DNA from: Aureimonas sp. ME7
GTDB lineage: Bacteria > Pseudomonadota > Alphaproteobacteria > Rhizobiales > Rhizobiaceae
NCBI RefSeq assembly: GCF_903970965.1
Contig: NZ_CAJCKW010000011.1
Coordinates: forward strand, 40,435 to 104,434
Reading direction: 5' to 3'
Length of the DNA: 64,000 nucleotides
The notes beneath the pieces are model-generated. The model saw only the letters and a program-made list of their open reading frames with translations, ran no database searches and had not been told where the DNA came from. Of the stretch, positions 46,817-58,366 are shown in pieces. Position 1 is the stretch's first letter; each line of letters starts with the position of its first letter. The position numbers and the translations under genes were made by a program.

Positions 46817-47724
46817 ACCGGCTTTTCCTTTTGAGCCTGCTTCCAGAGCTTGTCGCGCTCCTTGACCACCTTGTCCCAGCGCGTCTTGGCGGCGGGGGTG
46901 AGCTTGACCACCATCCGGTCGGGAAGGCGCATGTCGACCGAGAGGATGTCGCGCCCGAGCAGCCCCTCGTTGCGGTCGAGACGCATGACGGTGGCCGCCG
47001 CCTCGATCGGCTCGAGTTCGGGCAGGCGCACGACGACGCCGTTGTCGAGACGCAGGTCCCAGCGCCGGTCGCCGACGCGCACATAGGCCTTGATGCGCTG
47101 ATCGAGTTCGGGAACGAGCGCCATCTTGTCGAGAATGTCGGCGGCTTCCCGCGCCGCGCCCGGCCCCACCACGAAGGGCAGGTCGGTGAAGCGCGTCGTC
47201 GCATAGGGCACGATCTCCCGGCCCTCGTGATCGACGATCCAAAGATCCTTGTCGCGCTGCCAAAGGGCGAAGGGCTTGCGCTCCACCAGCGCGATCTTCA
47301 CGCGGTTGGGATATTCCTTCTCGATCGTCGCGCTCTCGATCCAAGGCATCGCCTCGATCGCGGTGCGCGCAGCGCCCACGTCCAGCGCCGGCAGCGTCTG
47401 CGCGCCGGTCATCCAGAGCGTTTGGAGAACGTCGATCTCGCTGGTCTCCGAGTAGCCGGTGACGTCCACCGTTTCGATCGACAGGCCCATCGGCTCGGCG
47501 AGAGCATCGATCACGGCCGGCGTGTGCCCGCCGAGCACCATGCCGTAGAGCGCGGTGGAGCCGAGAAGCCCCGTCGCCACGAAGCCGAAGCGCGGAAGCG
47601 GCAGGTCGCGCGCGTTCTTGACGGCGATGATCAGCTTGCGGCCGAGCCGCTGCGCCTTCATCGCCAGCGGGCTGACGCGCTGGAACACGGGGCCGGAAAA
47701 ACGGGGGCGGTTCAGCGATGGCAT
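46813..47724 (-). CDS. ftsQ: Cell division protein FtsQ
   Basis: FtsQ is the bitopic divisome scaffold linking early and late proteins. The start at 47724 gives 303 residues: a basic cytoplasmic tail, one membrane helix near 50-68 ([20 protein letters not shown]), a POTRA domain ([20 protein letters not shown] through [19 protein letters not shown]) and the FtsQ beta domain ending [12 protein letters not shown]. It overlaps ddl by 13 bp upstream and ftsA by 4 bp downstream. Confidence 0.95.
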   Translation of the reverse strand: MPSLNRPRFSGPVFQRVSPLAMKAQRLGRKLIIAVKNARDLPLPRFGFVATGLLGSTALYGMVLGGHTPAVIDALAEPMGLSIETVDVTGYSETSEIDVLQTLWMTGAQTLPALDVGAARTAIEAMPWIESATIEKEYPNRVKIALVERKPFALWQRDKDLWIVDHEGREIVPYATTRFTDLPFVVGPGAAREAADILDKMALVPELDQRIKAYVRVGDRRWDLRLDNGVVVRLPELEPIEAAATVMRLDRNEGLLGRDILSVDMRLPDRMVVKLTPAAKTRWDKVVKERDKLWKQAQKEKPV

Positions 47725-48635
47725 GACGCGTCCCTCACCATCCAGGACAGGAGTTCGCCGAAGGAATGGCCGGCTTGCTTGGCGATGTCGGGCACCAGCG
47801 AAGTCGGCGTCATGCCGGGCTGGGTGTTGACCTCCAGCCAGATCAGCTCGCCCGCCTCCCCGCCCCGGTCGTCGAAGCGGAAGTCGGAGCGCGACACGCC
47901 GCGACAGCCGATCGCGCGGTGCGCGGCGAGCGAGGCCTCCTGCACCCGGCGCGCGATCGCGGACGGGATCTCGGCCGGAATGACGTGGCGCGAGCCGCCC
48001 GGCAGATACTTGGAATCGTAGTCGTAGAAGGCGTGGCCTTCGGTGGTGATCTCGCAGACGGGAAGCGCGACGTCGCCCATCACGGCGCAGGTCAGCTCGC
48101 GCCCGGGAACGAAGCGCTCGACCATCACCTCCTCGCCGAAGCTCCAGTCCGCGCCGTGCAACTGCTGGGGCGGATGGGGCTGGTCCTCGCGCACGATCAG
48201 GACGCCGAAGGACGAGCCTTCCGCGATCGGCTTGACGACATAGGGCGGGGGCAGGACATGGGCGGCCGCCACCTCGCGACGGGGCAGGATCTTGTGATCC
48301 AGCACCGGCACGCCGGCCGTCTTGGCGATCGCCTTGGCCTTCACCTTGTTCATGGCGAGCGCAGAGGCGAGGACGCCGGAATGCGTATAAGGAATCTGCA
48401 GGAACTCGAGGATGCCCTGGATCGTGCCGTCCTCGCCGTAGGGCCCATGCAGCGCATTGAAGGCGACGTCGGGCTTCAGCTCCTTGAGGACTTCGGCGAC
48501 GTTGCGGTCCACGTCCACCCGGCTGACGCGGAACCCTTCCGTCTCCAGCGCGTCCGCGCAGGCCTTGCCGGAGGAAAGGCTCACCGGCCTTTCCGACGAG
48601 AAGCCACCGAACAGCACTGCAACATGCGAGGTCAT
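47712..48635 (-). CDS. ddl: D-alanine--D-alanine ligase
   Basis: Ddl joins two D-alanines for the pentapeptide stem. The 307-residue ATP-grasp enzyme has [34 protein letters not shown], the ATP-binding [20 protein letters not shown] and the Mg-binding [16 protein letters not shown]. The 140-bp gap upstream holds a perfect CtrA box, which makes ddl the likely first gene of a ddl-ftsQ-ftsA unit. Its 3' end overlaps ftsQ by 13 bp. Confidence 0.97.
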   Translation of the reverse strand: MTSHVAVLFGGFSSERPVSLSSGKACADALETEGFRVSRVDVDRNVAEVLKELKPDVAFNALHGPYGEDGTIQGILEFLQIPYTHSGVLASALAMNKVKAKAIAKTAGVPVLDHKILPRREVAAAHVLPPPYVVKPIAEGSSFGVLIVREDQPHPPQQLHGADWSFGEEVMVERFVPGRELTCAVMGDVALPVCEITTEGHAFYDYDSKYLPGGSRHVIPAEIPSAIARRVQEASLAAHRAIGCRGVSRSDFRFDDRGGEAGELIWLEVNTQPGMTPTSLVPDIAKQAGHSFGELLSWMVRDASCHR

Positions 48636-48689
48636 CGACCGGAGATCCCATCCATTAAGGGTCAGGGACCATTCATCGCTTGAGGATGG

Positions 48690-48704
48690 TTAAGCGAGGG
48701 TTAA
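48690..48704 (-). promoter_or_regulatory. Perfect CtrA box (TTAA-N7-TTAAC) upstream of ddl-ftsQA
   Basis: On the minus strand TTAA-CCCTCGC-TTAAC matches every position of the CtrA consensus, 54 bp upstream of the ddl start. In Caulobacter, CtrA directly regulates ftsQA and ftsZ. Binding here is inferred from the motif and position. Confidence 0.75.
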
Positions 48705-48775
48705 GCAACGGTGGCCAAATCAAGAAAATCGTAAGGCCGTTCGGAGAGGCGGCGTTAACCCTTCCGCCTCCGTTT

Positions 48776-49705
48776 CTACTCCACCCATTTCGGATCGGCG
48801 GTGAACGACACGGTCAGCCAACGATCCCTTGCGGCGCCCCCGATCGCCTCGCCGATCTCCTCGCGCACGCGGTCGAAATCGCGAAGCGTTTGGGCTGGAT
48901 GATCCGCCGGAACCACGAAGTGGAGTTCCACGAAGCGCGAGCGCCCGACCTTGGCGACATAGGTGCGCGCCTCGGTGAAACCGTGACGCGCGAGCGCCGC
49001 ATCCGCGATCTCGCGCACCCGGATGTCGAGTTCGGCAGGCGCGACGAGGAAGATGTCCTTCAGCGCCTCCATCACCGTGCGCAGGGGCACGGGCACAAGG
49101 CCAAGCGTCAGAACCGCGAGCACGGCCGGATCGACGTACGGCGTCCAGTGTTCGTAGGCGCTCCCCTCCAGAAGCGTCGCCACCACGAAGGCGACGAGAA
49201 GCGCGGCGGTGACGAGGCCGGACATCGCCCAGCCCTTCACGTCGAACGCTAGGAAGTCGGAACGGATCTCGCGGTTCTTCCGCCGACCGTAGAGAAACAT
49301 CGACAGGCAGATGGCGACCGTCACGACGGCGTAGCCGATGGCCCAGTCGAACACGAGCTCGCGCCCGCCCGCCAGAAGCGTCGCAACGGCGTTGACGAAG
49401 GCATAGAAGGACAGAAGCGTCAGCAGCCCGCCGTTGAACAGGAGCACCATCGGCTCGAGGTGCCAGAACCCCATCTGGAACCGCCGGCTGGAATGACGCG
49501 CGATCAGCCGGGTCACCAGAAGGGCGAGGAACGTCATCGACGCATCGACGACCGAGAACACGCCGTCGAACACGATCGACAGCGAACCCGACAGGGCGCC
49601 GAAGACGACGCCGAACGATCCGACGAGGATGGTCGCGGCGATCGAGCGCTTGAGGACGGATTGTTCGGCTTTGTCGGACATCGTGACCCGGCGGACTTGG
49701 CGCAT
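48776..49705 (-). CDS. Cation diffusion facilitator (CDF) family transporter
   Basis: The start at 49705 (MRQVRRVTMSDKAEQSVLKR) is preferred because CGAGGA lies 5 bp upstream; an ATG at 49681 is also possible. The 309-residue protein has about six helices with Asp-containing metal positions in FDGVFSVVDASMTF and DVKGWAMSGLV, then a cytoplasmic domain with RVREIADAALARHGFTEART and FVELHFVVP. CDF proteins export Zn, Mn, Fe or Co by proton antiport. It is inserted in the dcw order between murB and ddl, on the same strand. Confidence 0.9.
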   Translation of the reverse strand: MRQVRRVTMSDKAEQSVLKRSIAATILVGSFGVVFGALSGSLSIVFDGVFSVVDASMTFLALLVTRLIARHSSRRFQMGFWHLEPMVLLFNGGLLTLLSFYAFVNAVATLLAGGRELVFDWAIGYAVVTVAICLSMFLYGRRKNREIRSDFLAFDVKGWAMSGLVTAALLVAFVVATLLEGSAYEHWTPYVDPAVLAVLTLGLVPVPLRTVMEALKDIFLVAPAELDIRVREIADAALARHGFTEARTYVAKVGRSRFVELHFVVPADHPAQTLRDFDRVREEIGEAIGGAARDRWLTVSFTADPKWVE

Positions 49706-49751
49706 CGGTCCTCGGGGTTTAGGGCCGTCCTCGACGAACGGCCAGCCTGAT

Positions 49752-50693
49752 TCAGGGCTCGAAGGGTTCGACCTCGCCGGTGTCGCCGAAGCGACCGAGG
49801 CGCTTGATCTCCCATTCGAGAAGGATGCCGTTCGTCTCGAACACCCGCCGGCGCACGGTTTCTCCCAAGAGTTCGAGGTCGTGACCGGTGGCGCCTTCGG
49901 CATTGATCATGAAGTTGCAGTGAAGCGCCGACATCTCGGCCCCGCCGATCCGCAATCCGCGGCATCCGGCCCGGTCGATCTCCTTCCAGGCGGATGTGCC
50001 GGGCGGGTTCTTGAAGGTGGAGCCGCCGGTCTTCTCGCGCACGGGCTGGACCGTTTCGCGGTGGTGCTGCACCTCATCCATCAGGCGGCGGATTTCGGCG
50101 GGATCGGTCTCAGGTCCTTCGAAGACAGCGGAAACAAAGATCAGCTCTTCCGGCGCATCGGCATGGCGATAGGAATAGCCCATCTCGGCGCGCGACAGAA
50201 CGTGGAGCCTTCCCTGCCGACCGAGCGCGCGCGCTTCCACCAGCCGGTCCGCAGTTTCCACGCCGTTCGCCCCGCCGTTCATGCGGATCGCGCCGCCGAT
50301 CCCGCCGGGAATACCGTGCAGGAAGTGAAAGCCGCCGATGCCCTCTTCCAGCGCCACGGCGGCGACGCGCTTGTCGCTCGCCGCTGCGCCTGCGCGGATG
50401 CGCCCTGCCCCGATCGCCTCGACCTCGCCGAAGCCCTTGGCGGGCAGCCGTAGGACGACACCCCCGACCCCGCCATCGCGGATCAGGAGGTTGGACCCGA
50501 TGCCGACCACCGTCAGCGGCACGTCGGCCGAAAGGCCCGCAAGGAAGGCCGCGAGATCGGCCTCGTCCGCCGGCTGGAACATCACATCCGCCGGGCCGCC
50601 GGTTCGGAACCATGTGATTTTCGACAGATCGGCGTCCACCGCCAGCTTGCCGCGAAGCCCGAGGCCAGACAAATGTTCGAGGAGTTCGCTCAA
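49752..50693 (-). CDS. murB: UDP-N-acetylenolpyruvoylglucosamine reductase MurB
   Basis: MurB reduces UDP-GlcNAc-enolpyruvate to UDP-MurNAc using FAD and NADPH. A TTG at 50693 is chosen as start because its TTGA overlaps the murC stop and no ATG with a ribosome-binding site is available; this gives 313 residues ([20 protein letters not shown]). FAD motifs [29 protein letters not shown] and [16 protein letters not shown] are present, with catalytic Ser in GGSTFKNP. Type I, as in most proteobacteria of this order. Confidence 0.95.
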   Translation of the reverse strand: MSELLEHLSGLGLRGKLAVDADLSKITWFRTGGPADVMFQPADEADLAAFLAGLSADVPLTVVGIGSNLLIRDGGVGGVVLRLPAKGFGEVEAIGAGRIRAGAAASDKRVAAVALEEGIGGFHFLHGIPGGIGGAIRMNGGANGVETADRLVEARALGRQGRLHVLSRAEMGYSYRHADAPEELIFVSAVFEGPETDPAEIRRLMDEVQHHRETVQPVREKTGGSTFKNPPGTSAWKEIDRAGCRGLRIGGAEMSALHCNFMINAEGATGHDLELLGETVRRRVFETNGILLEWEIKRLGRFGDTGEVEPFEP

Positions 50694-52102
50694 GCAGGCT
50701 GGCCCAGCGCTTCGAGCTCCTTCGGCAGCGCATAGGCCCAGCCGGTGATGGAGCCGGCACCGAGGCAAACGACCATGTCGCCGCTCTTGGCGACGCGATG
50801 CACCAACGGCGCGAGCTCTGCCGGCCCGTCGATCAGCCGCGCGTCGCGGTGCCCGCCGAGGCGCAGGCGCTCGGCCAGCATCTCGGAGTTCACCATCTCG
50901 ATTGGCTCTTCCCCGGCCGAATAGACCGGCGCCAGGATCACCGTGTCAGCGTCGTTGAAGCAGGCAGCGAAATCGGCGAACAGGCTTTGCAGGCGCGTGT
51001 ATCGATGCGGCTGCACCACGGCGATAACGCGTCCCGAGGCGGCCGAGCGCGCGGCCGAAAGGACGGCTCGGATCTCCACCGGGTGGTGGCCATAGTCGTC
51101 GTAGACGTCGATCCCGTGGGCGTTGCCGGTATGGGTGAAGCGGCGCTTGACGCCGCCGAACGAGGCGAGACCCTTGCGGATCGCCTCCGCGCCGATGCCG
51201 ATCCGATGGGCGACGGCGACGGCGGCCGTCGCGTTCGACACGTTGTGCCGGCCCGGCATCGGCAGGACGAGGTTCGGCAGTTCCGCCGTCTCGCCGGTGA
51301 TGCGGTCGCGGATCGTGACGTCGAAGGTCGACTTGGCGCCCTCCGCCCGCACGTTGGCGAAGCGCGCGTCGGCCTGGAGGTTCTCGCCATAGGTGATGAT
51401 GCGCCGGTCCTCGATCTCGGACACCAGCGTCTGCACCTCCGGGTGGTCGAGGCACATCACGGCGAAGCCGTAGAACGGCACGTTCTCGACGAAGGCGCGG
51501 AAGGCGGCGCGCACCTTGTCGAACGTGCCGTAGTGGTCGAGATGCTCGGGGTCGATATTGGTGACGACCGCGACGTCGGCCGGCAGCTTGAGGAATGTGC
51601 CGTCGCTCTCGTCCGCCTCCACCACCATCCACTCGCCCTCGCCCATGCGGGCGTTGGTGCCGTAGGCGTTGATGATGCCGCCGTTGACGACGGTCGGGTC
51701 CATGCCGCCGGCGTCGAGAAGCGTCGCGACCATCGAAGTGGTCGTGGTCTTGCCGTGCGTGCCGCCGATGGCGATCGCCTGGCGGAAGCGCATCAGCTCG
51801 GCCAGCATCTCGGCGCGGCGCACGATGGGGAGCAGGCGCTCGCGCGCGGCGGCGAGCTCCGGGTTGGAGCGCTTGATGGCGGTGGAGACGACGACGACTT
51901 CGGCCAGCCCCAGATTCTCGGCGGCGTGGCCGACATGGACCGTCACGCCCTTTTCGCGCAGGCGCTGGACGTTGGCGCCTTCGGACGCGTCGGAACCCTG
52001 CACGGTGTAGCCGAGATTGACGAGCACTTCGGCGATGCCGCTCATGCCGATGCCGCCGATGCCGATGAAATGCACCGGGCCGATATTGGGCGGCATCTTC
52101 AT
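50690..52102 (-). CDS. murC: UDP-N-acetylmuramate--L-alanine ligase MurC
   Basis: MurC adds L-alanine to UDP-MurNAc. The 470-residue Mur ligase has an N-terminal UDP-binding Rossmann part ([20 protein letters not shown]), the ATP loop [17 protein letters not shown], a [12 protein letters not shown] metal block, and the C-terminal [10 protein letters not shown] motif. It overlaps murB by 4 bp and follows murG after 36 bp. Confidence 0.98.
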   Translation of the reverse strand: MKMPPNIGPVHFIGIGGIGMSGIAEVLVNLGYTVQGSDASEGANVQRLREKGVTVHVGHAAENLGLAEVVVVSTAIKRSNPELAAARERLLPIVRRAEMLAELMRFRQAIAIGGTHGKTTTTSMVATLLDAGGMDPTVVNGGIINAYGTNARMGEGEWMVVEADESDGTFLKLPADVAVVTNIDPEHLDHYGTFDKVRAAFRAFVENVPFYGFAVMCLDHPEVQTLVSEIEDRRIITYGENLQADARFANVRAEGAKSTFDVTIRDRITGETAELPNLVLPMPGRHNVSNATAAVAVAHRIGIGAEAIRKGLASFGGVKRRFTHTGNAHGIDVYDDYGHHPVEIRAVLSAARSAASGRVIAVVQPHRYTRLQSLFADFAACFNDADTVILAPVYSAGEEPIEMVNSEMLAERLRLGGHRDARLIDGPAELAPLVHRVAKSGDMVVCLGAGSITGWAYALPKELEALGQPA

Positions 52103-52138
52103 GGCGCGCTCCTTTTCCGTCGTCTGGTCGTCAAGATT

Positions 52139-53242
52139 CTAAGCGCTCTTCGAAGCGCTCGGCAGGGAGGTCACGAGATCGGCGAGCAGCTTCGCGGCGT
52201 GCGGAATGCCTTGCGCCTTCGCAGCTGTAGCCATGATCTCGGCATGGTTGGGGTCGTTGGCGATCAGGGTCACGATACCGGCCAGACGCTCGGGCGAAAG
52301 GTCGGCCTGCTTCGAGACGATCGTGCCGCCGGCCTTTTCGAGGCGAGCCGCATTGGCCGCCTGATCGTGGTCGAGCGCGTAGGGGTACGGCACAAGAACG
52401 GACGGGCGGCCGATCACGGAAAGTTCCGAAACGGTGGAGGCCCCGGCGCGGCTGACGACGAGATGCGCCGCGCCGATGCGCGATGCCATGTCCTGGAAGA
52501 ACGGCGAGACGTCGGCTGGCACGCCGAGTTCGCGGTAGGCGGCGCGAACGCGGTCCTCGTCCTCCGCCCGGGCCTGCTGCGTGATGCGCAGGCGCGCGCG
52601 CACGGCCGCCGGCAGGAGCTTCACCGCCGCCGGCACCGCGTCGGAAAAGAAGCTCGCGCCCTGGCTGCCGCCGAACACGACGAGATGGAACGGCTCGCCC
52701 TCCGCGCTCGGCACATAGGGCAAGGCCGCAGCCTCCAGCACCGCCGGGCGCACCGGATTGCCGGTGACCGCCAGCTTGGCGGCGATCGTGGCGTCATCGT
52801 GCGCTTGCGGGATACCGGCGGCGATGCGGGCGACGCGGCCGGCGAGAAATTTGTTGGCGCGGCCCATCACGGCGTTCTGCTCATGGATCACGGTCGGCAC
52901 GCCGACCTGCACCGCCGCCATCATCGGGGGAACCGTCGGATAGCCGCCGAAGCCGACGACGACGGCAGGTCGCAGACGCTTCATCAACGCGATCGCCTGC
53001 CGGTAGCCGCCCCAAAGTTTGAGCCCGGAGCGCAGGATCGCGACCGGGTTCTTCGAGCCGAACGTGGCGGACGGCACGACGTGGGTCTCGTCAGCGGGAA
53101 AGCTGCCGGCGTAGCGCCCGGCCCGCTCGTCGGTGACGAGGTGGACCTTCAGTCCGCGCGCATGAAGCTCGTGCGCCAGGGCTTCGGCCGGAAACAGGTG
53201 GCCGCCCGTGCCGCCGGCGCACAGAAGGATGGGTGCGGACAT
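52139..53242 (-). CDS. murG: Lipid II synthase MurG
   Basis: MurG (GT28) adds GlcNAc to lipid I to make lipid II at the inner membrane face. The 367-residue product shows G-loop 1 [47 protein letters not shown]-loop [10 protein letters not shown], and the donor site [20 protein letters not shown] with a QAANA block. It lies between ftsW (10 bp) and murC (36 bp). Confidence 0.98.
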   Translation of the reverse strand: MSAPILLCAGGTGGHLFPAEALAHELHARGLKVHLVTDERAGRYAGSFPADETHVVPSATFGSKNPVAILRSGLKLWGGYRQAIALMKRLRPAVVVGFGGYPTVPPMMAAVQVGVPTVIHEQNAVMGRANKFLAGRVARIAAGIPQAHDDATIAAKLAVTGNPVRPAVLEAAALPYVPSAEGEPFHLVVFGGSQGASFFSDAVPAAVKLLPAAVRARLRITQQARAEDEDRVRAAYRELGVPADVSPFFQDMASRIGAAHLVVSRAGASTVSELSVIGRPSVLVPYPYALDHDQAANAARLEKAGGTIVSKQADLSPERLAGIVTLIANDPNHAEIMATAAKAQGIPHAAKLLADLVTSLPSASKSA

Positions 53243-53252
53243 GGCTCGTTCC

Positions 53253-54419
53253 TCAGCGCGCCGGGACCGGCATCTGGAACGCCATGGTCCGCTCCACCAG
53301 CCGGTCGGTCTGCGAGACGTTCTCGGCGCGCTTGCGCGTCAGGGCAAGGACGAAGCCGGCCGAGATGGCGACCGCCGTCATCGACGAGCCGCCATAGGAG
53401 ATGAACGGCAGCGTCATGCCCTTGGCCGGCATCAGGTGAAGATTGACCGCCATGTTGATGATAGACTGGAGGCCGAACAGCATCACGAGGCCGGAGATGG
53501 CGAGGCGGCAGAACGTGTCGCGCTGCGCGAAGGCGATGGAAAGGCCGCGCACCACGACGAAGCAGAACACCCCCGTCAGCGCCATGCAGGAAACGATACC
53601 GAACTCCTCGGCAATGACCGAATACGCGAAGTCGGTGTGGCTGTCGGGCAGGAGGCGCTTGACCGTTCCCTCGCCCGGCCCCTGGCCGAACCAGCCGCCG
53701 CGCAGGATGGCGTCACGCGCGGTGTCCACTTGGAACGTGTCGCCCTCGCCGGTCACGAAGCGATCGATACGCGAGGCGACGTGCGGGAAGGCGAAGTAGG
53801 CGCCCAGGAACCCGACCCCGCCGATGCCGCCGAGGAGCACGATCCAGATCCAGGAGAGACCGGCCATGAAGAACATGCAGCTCCAGGTGCCCGCCGTCAG
53901 GATCGTCTGCCCGAGATCGGGCTGGGCGACGAGCAGCGCCGCCACCACGATCAGAAGCATGATCGAGAAGAGGTTGCCGGGAATCTCGGCCCGGCGCGAG
54001 CGCTCGGCGAAGAGCCAGGCGCAGACGATCACGAAAGCCGGCTTCATGAACTCGGACGGCTGGATGGTGAGCGGGCCGAAGCTCAGCCAGCGCCGCGCGC
54101 CCTTCACTTCCATGCCGAAGAACAGCGCGCCCACCATCATGAGAAGCGAAACGCCCAGCATGATGATCGCCATACGGCGGATGCCGCGTGGGGTCAGAAG
54201 CGAGGTCGCCAGCATCACCGCGATCGACGGCAGGAGGAACATCGCGTGGCGCTTGACGAAGTGAAATGGCTCCAAGCCGATCTTCTCGGCCACCGGCGGA
54301 CTTGCGGCAAAGCTCAGGACCATGCCCCCGATCATCAGGATCAGAAAGGCGGCCAGGAACCAGCGATCGATCGACCACCACCAGTCCGTGATGAGCCCCT
54401 TCTTGGCGCGGCTGGTCAT
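53253..54419 (-). CDS. ftsW: Septal peptidoglycan polymerase FtsW
   Basis: FtsW is the SEDS-family glycosyltransferase that polymerises septal peptidoglycan with FtsI. The 388-residue protein has ten predicted helices; [32 protein letters not shown] and the C-terminal [11 protein letters not shown] are SEDS hallmarks. It starts 3 bp after murD, so the two are probably coupled. Confidence 0.97.
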   Translation of the reverse strand: MTSRAKKGLITDWWWSIDRWFLAAFLILMIGGMVLSFAASPPVAEKIGLEPFHFVKRHAMFLLPSIAVMLATSLLTPRGIRRMAIIMLGVSLLMMVGALFFGMEVKGARRWLSFGPLTIQPSEFMKPAFVIVCAWLFAERSRRAEIPGNLFSIMLLIVVAALLVAQPDLGQTILTAGTWSCMFFMAGLSWIWIVLLGGIGGVGFLGAYFAFPHVASRIDRFVTGEGDTFQVDTARDAILRGGWFGQGPGEGTVKRLLPDSHTDFAYSVIAEEFGIVSCMALTGVFCFVVVRGLSIAFAQRDTFCRLAISGLVMLFGLQSIINMAVNLHLMPAKGMTLPFISYGGSSMTAVAISAGFVLALTRKRAENVSQTDRLVERTMAFQMPVPAR

Positions 54420-54422
54420 CGC

Positions 54423-55817
54423 TTAACCCCTAGACGAGAGTTCGATGGAAGGAAGCCCTTCCACGAGCCGGCGGAACGTATCGCCCCGGACCTCGAAATT
54501 GCGGAACTGATCGAAGCTGGCGCAGGCAGGAGACAGGAGCACCACTTCCTCCGCACCCGACCGCGCCGCATCTCGCGCCGCGTTTTCGACGGCAGTATCG
54601 AGGCTACCCGAGATTTCGTAAGGAATTCGTTCACCAAGAGTCGCCGCGAACACGGGCGCCGCCTCGCCGATCAGATAGGCCTTGGCGATCCGGTCGAAGA
54701 AGGGCTCGAGCGAGGCGATCCCGCCCTCCTTCGGCAGACCGCCGGCGATCCAGTGGATGCGCTCGAAGCTGCCGAGCGCAGGCGCGGCGGCATCGGCGTT
54801 GGTGGCCTTGGAATCGTTGACGAAGAGAACCGACCCCTGCCGGCCGACCTCCTCCATGCGATGTGCGAGGCCGGGGAAGAGCCGCAGGCCGTTGGCGATC
54901 TCGTGCTCGCTGAGCCCGAGCGCCAGAAGGGTCGCGACGGCCGCCGCCGCGTTCTGCCCGTTGTGGCGCCCGCGCAGCGAGCCGATGCCAGCGAGGGGAA
55001 AACGTTTCGTGACCGCACCGCCTTGCGCCACGCGGATCTCGCCGTCCGCAAAGAACACGCCGTCGTCTAGCGCGCGCTCCTTGGAGATGCGCACGACGAC
55101 GTTACCCTCGCTTTCGTGCCAATCGGCGATGCCGGCGCAATAGTCGTCGTCGACGCCGATCACCGCCGTGCCGGCCTCTTGAAGAAGCCGCGCCTTCACG
55201 GCCGCGTAGTTCTCCATCGTGCCGTGGCGGTCGAGATGGTCGGGCGTCAGGTTCAGGAGAATGCCGACGGTCGGGCGGATCGAGGGCGCGAGATCGATCT
55301 GGTAGGACGAACACTCGACTACGTAGAAGCGATCGGGCGAAGGGGGGTCGAGCGTCAGGACGGCGACGCCGATATTGCCGCCGAGTTGCGTATCGCGCCC
55401 CGAAGCCTCCAGGCAATGCGCGATCAAGGCCGTCGTGGTGGACTTGCCGTTGGTGCCGGTGATGGCGACGAAGGGTGCTTTCGGCGTCTGCGCATCGCGC
55501 TCGCGCACGAAGATTTCGACATCGCCGATGATCGGCACCTGCGCGGCCGTCGCCAGATCCGCCGCCCAATGGGGCTTGGGGTGTGTCAGCGGAACGCCGG
55601 GCGACAGGACCAGCGCGTCCACCCTGGACCAGTCGAGCCCATGCAGGTCGCCGGTCGCGATGCCTTCGGCAGCGGTCGCCTCGACGCTCTTCGGATTGTC
55701 GTCGAAGGCGAGAAGCCGCGCGCCGCCCGCCTGAAGCGAGCGGGCCGTCGCCAGCCCCGAGCCGCCGAGGCCGAAAAGCGCGACGGTGCGATCCTTGAAC
55801 GTGTGCGCCGCGATCAT
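54423..55817 (-). CDS. murD: UDP-N-acetylmuramoylalanine--D-glutamate ligase MurD
   Basis: MurD adds D-glutamate. The ATG at 55817 ([20 protein letters not shown]) gives 464 residues; the open frame extends upstream through mraY without meaning. The ATP loop is [14 protein letters not shown], with [11 protein letters not shown] and [17 protein letters not shown] as MurD-type blocks and [18 protein letters not shown] near the C-terminus. It begins 5 bp after mraY. Confidence 0.97.
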   Translation of the reverse strand: MIAAHTFKDRTVALFGLGGSGLATARSLQAGGARLLAFDDNPKSVEATAAEGIATGDLHGLDWSRVDALVLSPGVPLTHPKPHWAADLATAAQVPIIGDVEIFVRERDAQTPKAPFVAITGTNGKSTTTALIAHCLEASGRDTQLGGNIGVAVLTLDPPSPDRFYVVECSSYQIDLAPSIRPTVGILLNLTPDHLDRHGTMENYAAVKARLLQEAGTAVIGVDDDYCAGIADWHESEGNVVVRISKERALDDGVFFADGEIRVAQGGAVTKRFPLAGIGSLRGRHNGQNAAAAVATLLALGLSEHEIANGLRLFPGLAHRMEEVGRQGSVLFVNDSKATNADAAAPALGSFERIHWIAGGLPKEGGIASLEPFFDRIAKAYLIGEAAPVFAATLGERIPYEISGSLDTAVENAARDAARSGAEEVVLLSPACASFDQFRNFEVRGDTFRRLVEGLPSIELSSRG

Positions 55818-55822
55818 CGTCG

Positions 55823-56905
55823 TCACCGCAGCTTGAGGGTGGACAGGCCGACGAAAGCCAGAAGCAGGGCGATGATCCAGAAGCGAACGACGACCTGGCT
55901 TTCGGTCCAGCCGAGCTTCTCGAAATGGTGGTGGATCGGCGCCATCAGGAACACGCGCTTGCCCGTCAGCTTGAACGAGGCGACCTGGATGATGACCGAC
56001 AGCGCCTCCATGACGAAGAGACCGCCGATCACGACCAGCACCAGCTCGTGCTTGGTGGCGACCGCCACCGCGCCGACGAGGCCGCCGAGCGCTAGCGACC
56101 CCGTGTCGCCCATGAAGATCGCGGCGGGCGGCGCGTTGAACCACAGGAAGCCGAGCCCCGCCCCGATCACCGCGCCGCAGACGACGGCAAGCTCGCCGGT
56201 GCCGACGACATAGTGGATCTGCAGGTAGCTCGCGAAGTTGGTGTTGCCGGCGAGATAGGCGATGAGACCGAAGGCGGCGGCCGCGATCATGATCGGCATG
56301 ATGGCGAGCCCGTCCAGCCCGTCCGTCAGGTTGACGGCGTTGCCGGCGCCGACGATGACGAAGGCGGCGAAGGCAGCATAGAACCAGCCGAGATCGATCA
56401 GCAGCGACTTGATGAAGGGGATCGAGAGCGAGGTCGCGAAAGAGCCGGTCTGCGCCAGGATCACCATGACGCCGGCGAGGAGCGCGATCACGAATTCCAG
56501 CCCGAGGCGCGACTTGCCCGAGAAGCCCTTGTGGCTCTGCTTCGTCACCTTCAGGTAGTCGTCGTAGAATCCAATCGAGCCGAAGCCGATCGTCACCAGA
56601 AGCACCATCCAGACATAAAGGTTCGACAGGTCCGCCCAGAGAAGCGTCGCGGCGAGAAAGCCGGAAATGATCATCAGGCCGCCCATCGTGGGCGTTCCGG
56701 CCTTCTTGAAGTGGGTCTGCGGCCCGTCGGCGCGAATCGGCTGGCCCCGCCCCTGGCGCACGCGCAGGTTGGCGATGATCGCCGGGCCGAACAGGAACAC
56801 CACGATGAACGAGGTGATCATCGCCCCGCCGGTGCGGAAGGTGATGTAGCGGAAGACGTTGAAGAGCTGGGCGTCGTCGGCCAGCGCGGCCAGATAGGAC
56901 AGCAT
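55823..56905 (-). CDS. mraY: Phospho-N-acetylmuramoyl-pentapeptide transferase MraY
   Basis: MraY transfers phospho-MurNAc-pentapeptide to undecaprenyl phosphate, forming lipid I. The 360-residue protein has ten predicted helices. Signature blocks: [13 protein letters not shown], the catalytic [21 protein letters not shown] and the His-rich [12 protein letters not shown] loop. Gaps to murF (3 bp) and murD (5 bp) indicate a tight operon. Confidence 0.98.
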   Translation of the reverse strand: MLSYLAALADDAQLFNVFRYITFRTGGAMITSFIVVFLFGPAIIANLRVRQGRGQPIRADGPQTHFKKAGTPTMGGLMIISGFLAATLLWADLSNLYVWMVLLVTIGFGSIGFYDDYLKVTKQSHKGFSGKSRLGLEFVIALLAGVMVILAQTGSFATSLSIPFIKSLLIDLGWFYAAFAAFVIVGAGNAVNLTDGLDGLAIMPIMIAAAAFGLIAYLAGNTNFASYLQIHYVVGTGELAVVCGAVIGAGLGFLWFNAPPAAIFMGDTGSLALGGLVGAVAVATKHELVLVVIGGLFVMEALSVIIQVASFKLTGKRVFLMAPIHHHFEKLGWTESQVVVRFWIIALLLAFVGLSTLKLR

Positions 56906-56908
56906 GGT

Positions 56909-58366
56909 TCAGGCTCCCTGCCCGGTGTCGGATGGGGCAGGTGTTGCCGGCGGAGTGTGGATGCGGATCAGGTCGTCCACGATCTTGGAGAAACCAATGC
57001 TCTTCGAGGCCTTCGCCATGACGACGTCGCCGGGGCGAAGATGCCTCAGAAGGCTTTCGCGAAGCTCGTCGGTCGAGCCATGCCACTCGTGGCGCACCAG
57101 CCGCTCAAGGCTTGCGTCGAGCCCTCGCATTTCTGCGCCCGCGAGGAAAACCAGATCTGGATGGGCGTCGAGAATGGGGCCGGCCAATTCGGCATGGAGC
57201 GCGGCGGAAAACTCACCGAGTTCCAACATGTCGCCGAGGATCGCGATGCGCCGGCCGTTGGGGCCGGGCGCGGCCTGCGCCAGGAGGCTGAGCGCGGCGC
57301 GCATCGAAGCCGGATTGGCGTTGTAGCTTTCGTCGATCAGGGTCCATTCGCCGTCGCCGCCAAGGAGCGGCAAGACGTGGCGCTCGCCGCGCCCCTTTCC
57401 GGCGCGCCAAGACCCCAGGGAGCGCGCGGCTTCCTCGACATCGGCGCCGAGAAGATCGGCCGCGCCGAGAACGGCCAAGACGTTCTGGACGAGGTGGCGA
57501 CCGCCGGAGCCGAGATGCACCTCGACTTCCGTTCCGTCGATCCGCGCCACGATCCGAGAGCCCGACGCCGATGGCCGGAATCCCATCAGGCGATAGTCCG
57601 CGCCGCCGGCCTCGCCAAAGGTGGTGATGCGGGTGACGCCGTTGGTGCGCGCCGAGTTGGCGAGGAAGTCCGTCATCGGATCGTCGGCGTTCAGCACCGC
57701 CGTTCCGCCGGGCACCAGTCCCTCGAAGATCTCGGCCTTGGCGGCGGCGATCTCGGCGAGATCCTTGAAGAAGCCGAGATGGGCGGCGGCGATTAGCGTG
57801 ACGATCGCCACATGCGGGCGCACGAGCTTGACCAGCGGCCGGATCTCGTCCGGGTGGTTCATGCCGATCTCGAACACGGCGAAGCGCGCGTCGGAGGGAA
57901 GGCGCGCCAGCGTCAGCGGTACGCCCCAATGATTGTTGAACGAGGCGGCCGAGGCATGCACCACGCCCTGCTCGCGCAGCACGTGGCGCAGCGCGTCCTT
58001 GGTGGTCGTCTTGCCGACGCTTCCCGTCACCGCGACGATGCGGGCGGTGGAGCGCGCACGGGCGGCCGCGCCGAGGCGCTCCAGTGCTTTCAGGACGTCG
58101 TCCACTACGACGAGCGGCAGCGTCACGGCGCCGAGCGCCGGCAGCTTCTGCTCCGACACGACCAGCATCGATGCGCCGGCGGCGGTCGCCTGCCGCAGGA
58201 AGGCATGGCCGTCGAAGGCTTCACCCTTGACCGCGAAGAAGACCTCGCCGGGCCCCAGCGTGCGCGTGTCGATGGAAACGCCGGTGACGCTGCCGGGCAG
58301 CGCACCGATCGGGCGTCCGCCCGTGGCCGCGGCGAGGTCCGCGCCCGTCCAGAGCGGCGCGCTCAC
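56909..58366 (-). CDS. murF: UDP-N-acetylmuramoyl-tripeptide--D-alanyl-D-alanine ligase MurF
   Basis: MurF adds the D-Ala-D-Ala dipeptide made by Ddl. The GTG at 58366 overlaps the murE stop (GTGA). The 485-residue product has [20 protein letters not shown] (UDP-sugar part), ATP loop [29 protein letters not shown], and [16 protein letters not shown]. It lacks fusion partners and is of normal length. Confidence 0.97.
   Translation of the reverse strand: MSAPLWTGADLAAATGGRPIGALPGSVTGVSIDTRTLGPGEVFFAVKGEAFDGHAFLRQATAAGASMLVVSEQKLPALGAVTLPLVVVDDVLKALERLGAAARARSTARIVAVTGSVGKTTTKDALRHVLREQGVVHASAASFNNHWGVPLTLARLPSDARFAVFEIGMNHPDEIRPLVKLVRPHVAIVTLIAAAHLGFFKDLAEIAAAKAEIFEGLVPGGTAVLNADDPMTDFLANSARTNGVTRITTFGEAGGADYRLMGFRPSASGSRIVARIDGTEVEVHLGSGGRHLVQNVLAVLGAADLLGADVEEAARSLGSWRAGKGRGERHVLPLLGGDGEWTLIDESYNANPASMRAALSLLAQAAPGPNGRRIAILGDMLELGEFSAALHAELAGPILDAHPDLVFLAGAEMRGLDASLERLVRHEWHGSTDELRESLLRHLRPGDVVMAKASKSIGFSKIVDDLIRIHTPPATPAPSDTGQGA

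Noticed and set aside
50798..53404. 868-codon plus-strand frame antisense to murC and murG
   Set aside because: It spans two conserved genes and the gap between them, has no recognisable motif, and is explained by high GC content.
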